From Ruminococcus sp. (GTDB taxonomy: Bacteria > Bacillota > Clostridia > Oscillospirales > Ruminococcaceae): DNA of 33,547 bases. The translations under genes and the position numbers were made by a program. This document shows, piece after piece, positions 33,542-33,547 of the stretch (position 1 is its first letter; each line of letters opens with the position of its first letter). Under the pieces are notes generated by a model, which was given only the letters and a program-made list of their open reading frames with translations, made no database searches and was not told the origin of the DNA. Location: contig JAGAJO010000025.1 of the NCBI GenBank assembly GCA_017626015.1, positions 1 to 33,547 on the forward strand. The letters are read 5' to 3'.

Positions 33542-33547
33542 GAACAA

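Noticed and set aside
1-33547. tRNA genes, CRISPR arrays, prophage or integrase genes
   Set aside because: No cloverleaf with the TTCRANY arm, no regularly spaced short repeats, and no phage or recombinase protein was seen. The only regular tandem repeat is the LRR array.

Overview
The window looks like chromosomal DNA from an anaerobic Gram-positive gut or rumen bacterium of the Clostridia, most likely Ruminococcus or a close relative. This is inferred from several signs: an N-terminal-rubredoxin (reverse) rubrerythrin, a BspA-like leucine-rich repeat surface protein, a T-box-controlled threonyl-tRNA synthetase, RNase Y, a lipoteichoic-acid-synthase-like sulfatase, a glycogen phosphorylase/4-alpha-glucanotransferase pair, an orphan HypE, strong GGAGG ribosome sites, and many TTGACA-17-TATAAT promoters. 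Species cannot be named from the sequence alone.

Layout. 1-2.7 kb (minus strand): start of an unknown gene cut by the left edge, an O-acetylhomoserine sulfhydrylase (metY) with a long structured leader and a dyad next to its promoter, and an EamA-type membrane transporter. 2.8-6.2 kb (plus): a ribbon-helix-helix protein followed by clpB. 6.2-6.6 kb: a multi-hairpin repeat element flanked by two copies of one terminator hairpin. 6.6-11.4 kb (minus): malQ, an exported/membrane protein of unknown function, and glgP, probably one alpha-glucan operon. 11.5-11.65 kb: a small MITE-like element with perfect 18-bp terminal inverted repeats. 11.7-14.5 kb (plus): GNAT acetyltransferase, trmN6-like methyltransferase, NTF2-like protein and tsaD. 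14.5-17.1 kb (minus): a large BspA-like LRR protein. 17.3-19.5 kb (plus): hypE and nadA. 19.5-24.6 kb (minus): glycosyltransferase, putP, a small unknown protein, an LtaS-like sulfatase and a NifX-like metal-binding protein. 24.7-27.35 kb (minus): T-box leader, a small membrane protein and thrS. 27.4-31.6 kb (plus): RNase Y, an O-antigen-ligase-like membrane protein and reverse rubrerythrin. 31.65-33.2 kb (minus): xylulokinase. The right edge carries two tandem near-consensus promoters that look like the start of an rRNA operon.

Most genes are housekeeping or central metabolism, and there is no prophage, CRISPR array, integrase or obvious defence island. No clear new multi-gene system was found. 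The points most worth a second look are the two non-coding repeat elements, the six-unit higher-order repeat in the LRR protein, the small membrane protein placed between the T-box and thrS, the RHH-clpB pairing, the unknown exported protein between malQ and glgP, and the structured leaders of metY, the LRR gene and rny.
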